Positions 60,818-64,000 of a DNA stretch of 64,000 nucleotides are shown one piece after another (the first letter of the stretch is position 1; each line of letters starts with the position of its first letter). Origin of the DNA: Ascoidea rubescens DSM 1968 (Eukaryota; Ascomycota; Saccharomycetes; Ascoideales; Ascoideaceae); the NCBI RefSeq assembly GCF_001661345.1, contig NW_017962926.1:62001-126000 (forward strand). Reading direction: 5' to 3'. The translations under genes and the position numbers were made by a program. The notes under the pieces are model-generated. The model saw only the letters and a program-made list of their open reading frames with translations. It did no database searches and had not been told where the DNA came from.

Positions 60818-63800
60818 TTAAACCACTTTATTGGTTAATTTCATTAGTTTCACTTTTAATACGGCATATCCAATCATCCTATAAATGATAATAACAAAGA
60901 CCAAAACCAATAGGAAAACTTTGTAGTTTCTTTCAAGTCTATATATACGCAAGACATCTGCACCATTATTGAATATACAACTACCATCACTACTCATTCC
61001 CTCACCATTCCGGCAAGTAAAATGAGGCTCGTTAATGAAAACCAAATTTGTGACTGCCATGATTGCATAGTTCAAAGGACTGAGCCAATTGATTCCATTC
61101 AAAAACCCAGGCATATCCAAGGACATTATCCCAGCCATGAAAGTAGCAATCGATAAAAATACTGAAATCACATTAACAGCAAAACCAACGTGGTTGAATA
61201 TTGTATTAACGATTATCCCTAGTGATTCACCACAATTAACAATCATCCACGATACATAAACCAAAGCAAGAAATACATCTACTTGATAAGGCAATCCAAT
61301 AACAAAAACCATAAAAACAGCATATATTACTGAGGAAAATAGCTCAAAAGGTAACTCTAATGTAAGGTAAGATAAAAAAAAAGCCGATACACCATAAACA
61401 TTGTCTTTATACTCCTTATAAAAAAAATCTCTTTCATTGGGATAACTTGATACATTATTTAACATTCCGATGAAATACAAGGGAGTTATTTCTTGCAACA
61501 ACCCTAATCTATTGGTTACTCCAATATAATCATTAGATAACCTGGCAAAAAACAATGCAGTGATAATACCGATTCCAGCAACTTGGGATATTCTTGCAAA
61601 GAAGGCATTCTTATCCCTAATAACAGTTAAAGACTGTCTTTTTAGAAGAACAAAATAAGCATTAAAGAACTTAGATCGCTGAACCAAAAAGACCCCAAAA
61701 ACAGAAAAAAGATCTAACTCCTTTTTGAAGTCGCTATCTGAAAGAATCAGATCATCTTTTGTGTTATTTTCCCATGATTTAATCAAAAATTCTGTCCTTT
61801 GCTTTGTTTCTATCTCTAAATCTTCTTTCTGATAATTTATTCCAATTAAATCTAGAACATAGTCAGTAACGTTGGTGAATTGAGGACAAAAAAAGCCTAA
61901 ATTCTTAAAATACTCCATCATCGAATTGGGGTTTCCATTGTATATTACTTTTCCCCCATTATTATCAATACTTTTAGACAAAACTAGAATCGAACCAAAA
62001 GTCTTGAACAAATCATATCTGGGTTGATGAATGGTCAAAATTATTGTTTTGTTCTCATTCTTAGCTAAATGATCCAAAAACAATAGGATATAAAGGGCAC
62101 TAAAAGAATCAAGTCCTGAAGTTGGCTCGTCCAATAATAGTATTTTAGGATCATTTAGAAGTTGAATTCCAATAGAAACTCTTCTCTTTTCTCCCCCAGA
62201 TATCCCTTTTAAAAATTCTGAGCCAATTGGGGTATTTGCACAATCTTTTAAACCGAGTTTCATAATAATTTCTTCTACTTTCTTATCTCGAATTTCTTTG
62301 GAAAGATTTGATAGTCTCAAATCAGCAGCAAATTTTAATGTTTCTTTCACAGTTAATGTTGGCAATAAGCTGTCGTCATCTTGATAGACATAAGAACAAA
62401 TTGAATTTACCAACTTATTATTCTCAGTCACTTTATACTTATTGAAGAAAATGTCTCCAGAGTATGAATACTTGTTAATAAAATCGGAAGACAATTTTCC
62501 AGAGAGCAATGTAAGCAAAGATGATTTTCCTGAACCGGATGGGCCCATGATTACATTAATTTTTCCAGGTAAAAATTTGCAGCTAATAGAATTCAATATG
62601 TTTTTGGTCTTCGGATTTTTGTCTCTGAATTTAAATGATAGAGTTCGAACAGAAACTGCTAAACAAATTTTTTCTAATGATACAATTATATCATCATTTT
62701 TTTTCAACTTGTCAAACCCTGTTTCAGTGAATGCATTGGCGTCTCCAATTTGATTTGTATCTTTGTTTATTAGTTCATCTTTGGTTCCTTTTAGGTTGAC
62801 TAATTTATTGCTTCCTCGCTGTTTCGATAATGAAACATCTACTTTCTTGATTTTTAAGACCACGCAGGCCATGATATAATAGCCTACGCCCCAGCAAAGT
62901 AAAATTAAAATAGGAATGGCTATCCAGTTTTCGTTAAAGCCTAAAGTGTTTAAAATATACTTTCCCGTATAAGGTTGGCAATTCTGAACAACATTTTCTG
63001 GCAAATTTTCATAATAACCACTTTGTAATTGATCAGAGACAGGACAATCACCCAAATATCCACTAAATTCGTTGGAGATTGCAGCACCAAACCCATACCA
63101 GACATAGGCAATATACTTAGTCCATCGAACATACACTGGCATTGTTTTGGCGTTGACAAAAAACCCACACGCAAATGATTGCAAGGTAAAATTGAAGTTG
63201 GCAATTAACGAGGCAATAGGAAACTCTCTAGATATTGATGTGCAAAGCAATGCTGATCCCATTGCAATGAAATGATTTAGTGTGTTGATTGAAAGATAAA
63301 TAAAATAAGAATCAGCTTGGATATGAAGCCCAAACATAAAAAAAGTTATTGTAGAAAACAAAAAAGGAATAGCAATTCCTTCAGTTAGAAAATGAGCAAA
63401 AATTCTAGAAAGAACAAATCCTAATATTGAAACGCAGTTTTCCATTTTTTCTCTGTCAAATATTTTTATATCTAAAACACAGAGTCTATATGTTTCAAAT
63501 AAAAGCATAAGATAACCTTGGAGACCAACGGCAGTATAAATTGCACTTGTTTTGGTTCTAATTCCAGTTAGTGAATCGCCTGGTTTAAGAAAAACCCAAC
63601 CACATATAATACTCAACAATATTGCTTCTAATATAAGTGAAAGCTGTGTTATTGGATCTCTTAATGATAGCAAAAAAGTCCTTTTTGTTAAAACAGATAT
63701 TTCTCTCAAGAATCCTGCTTTTTGAATTGTTTGATTTGGATCAACATTGTAAGTTGACTCATTTGGTACAAATGGTGCCTCCTCAACAATTTTGTCATTA

Positions 63801-64000
63801 GAATTAAATAAAGCTTTTTGTTCAAATAATTTCCATTGTTCAACTAAAAAAGAAAGCCTTTCTCGTGTTTTTTTTTCATCAACTGGATTTCTCTTATCAA
63901 CACTGATTGAATCAATCAAGTAATCTGGTATATTTGAGTTTTTGGGAGGTTGGAAGCCCAAATTTTGAAAATAACTTAGGATATCTGTTGAATGAATAGA
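60818..64000 (-). CDS. Full-size ABCG (White-type) transporter, partial, YOL075C-like
   Basis: The frame is open to the right edge, so the N-terminus lies outside the window; a Leu codon at 63961 is internal, not a start. About 1,060 residues are visible. The first, SIHSTDILSYFQNLGFQPPK, correspond to the linker just after a first nucleotide-binding domain. Then comes TMD1 (LLSLRDPITQLSLILEAILL and later helices), a complete second NBD, and TMD2 ending in KLTNKVV. NBD2 has Walker A GPSGSGKSS, a Q-loop, the signature GISGGEKRRVSIG, Walker B KILLLDEPTSGLDS and the switch His in TIHQPR. The forward NBD-TMD-NBD-TMD order fits the fungal YOL075C group, whose substrates are unknown. It is not a PDR-type drug pump by the motifs visible. 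Confidence 0.92.
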   Translation of the reverse strand, partial: SIHSTDILSYFQNLGFQPPKNSNIPDYLIDSISVDKRNPVDEKKTRERLSFLVEQWKLFEQKALFNSNDKIVEEAPFVPNESTYNVDPNQTIQKAGFLREISVLTKRTFLLSLRDPITQLSLILEAILLSIICGWVFLKPGDSLTGIRTKTSAIYTAVGLQGYLMLLFETYRLCVLDIKIFDREKMENCVSILGFVLSRIFAHFLTEGIAIPFLFSTITFFMFGLHIQADSYFIYLSINTLNHFIAMGSALLCTSISREFPIASLIANFNFTLQSFACGFFVNAKTMPVYVRWTKYIAYVWYGFGAAISNEFSGYLGDCPVSDQLQSGYYENLPENVVQNCQPYTGKYILNTLGFNENWIAIPILILLCWGVGYYIMACVVLKIKKVDVSLSKQRGSNKLVNLKGTKDELINKDTNQIGDANAFTETGFDKLKKNDDIIVSLEKICLAVSVRTLSFKFRDKNPKTKNILNSISCKFLPGKINVIMGPSGSGKSSLLTLLSGKLSSDFINKYSYSGDIFFNKYKVTENNKLVNSICSYVYQDDDSLLPTLTVKETLKFAADLRLSNLSKEIRDKKVEEIIMKLGLKDCANTPIGSEFLKGISGGEKRRVSIGIQLLNDPKILLLDEPTSGLDSFSALYILLFLDHLAKNENKTIILTIHQPRYDLFKTFGSILVLSKSIDNNGGKVIYNGNPNSMMEYFKNLGFFCPQFTNVTDYVLDLIGINYQKEDLEIETKQRTEFLIKSWENNTKDDLILSDSDFKKELDLFSVFGVFLVQRSKFFNAYFVLLKRQSLTVIRDKNAFFARISQVAGIGIITALFFARLSNDYIGVTNRLGLLQEITPLYFIGMLNNVSSYPNERDFFYKEYKDNVYGVSAFFLSYLTLELPFELFSSVIYAVFMVFVIGLPYQVDVFLALVYVSWMIVNCGESLGIIVNTIFNHVGFAVNVISVFLSIATFMAGIMSLDMPGFLNGINWLSPLNYAIMAVTNLVFINEPHFTCRNGEGMSSDGSCIFNNGADVLRIYRLERNYKVFLLVLVFVIIIYRMIGYAVLKVKLMKLTNKVV

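Noticed and set aside
1-64000. Transposons, LTR elements or CRISPR-like arrays
   Set aside because: No reverse transcriptase, integrase, transposase, long terminal or inverted repeats, or spaced direct repeats were seen; all repeats are simple microsatellites.

Overview
The window is nuclear DNA of a budding yeast (Saccharomycotina). It is AT-rich, with widely spaced genes, long Asn/Gln/Ser-rich tracts, short 5'-proximal spliceosomal introns, and yeast-type genes (SSU72, FAP1, PRI2, MES1, SEC14, PDI1, HFD1, SNF2). Introns are few, short and close to the start codon (SSU72, SNF2 and the velvet-like gene). CTG codons are strikingly rare: SDH7, which is unusually GC-rich, has about 13 leucines and no CTG. 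That would fit a filamentous CUG-reassigning lineage such as Ascoidea or Saccharomycopsis, but the sequence alone does not prove it. I see no transposon, LTR element or other old virus copy.

Layout, left to right. 1-7.4 kb, all minus: an Asn/Ser-rich partial gene, guanine deaminase, an orphan secreted protein and an F-box/LRR protein. 8.2-17.3 kb, plus: two tandem Old Yellow Enzyme paralogs with an intron-containing tRNA-Arg(ACG) between them on the minus strand, a hexose transporter and methionyl-tRNA synthetase. 17.6-27.4 kb, minus: SSU72, FAP1, a small spliced protein with velvet-domain hallmarks, and a large Snf1-activating-type kinase interrupted by a one-base assembly gap in a poly-Asn tract. 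28.1-33.6 kb: a small repeat-bearing gene with a frame break, PRI2, and a divergent SP-rich membrane protein. 34-45 kb, minus: CAB5, a purine permease, a 2.7 kb gene-free stretch, a roughly 16-TM orphan membrane protein, tRNA-Ala(UGC) and HFD1. 45.7-64 kb: PDI1, SEC14, SDH7, an SRO9-like La-motif protein, GLO1, SNF2 and a partial full-size ABCG transporter that runs off the right edge.

Most genes are housekeeping: translation, transcription, replication, secretion, CoA synthesis and detoxification. Guanine deaminase and the xanthine/urate permease together suggest purine scavenging. GLO1, HFD1 and the OYE pair deal with reactive aldehydes and enones.

The most notable observations are these: (1) a velvet-domain-like protein in a yeast; (2) a primase large subunit that appears to lack three of the four Fe-S cysteines; (3) GC-rich promoter islands that share CCGGGTCAC and CACGTG motifs; (4) two promoter-like islands with no recognisable gene.
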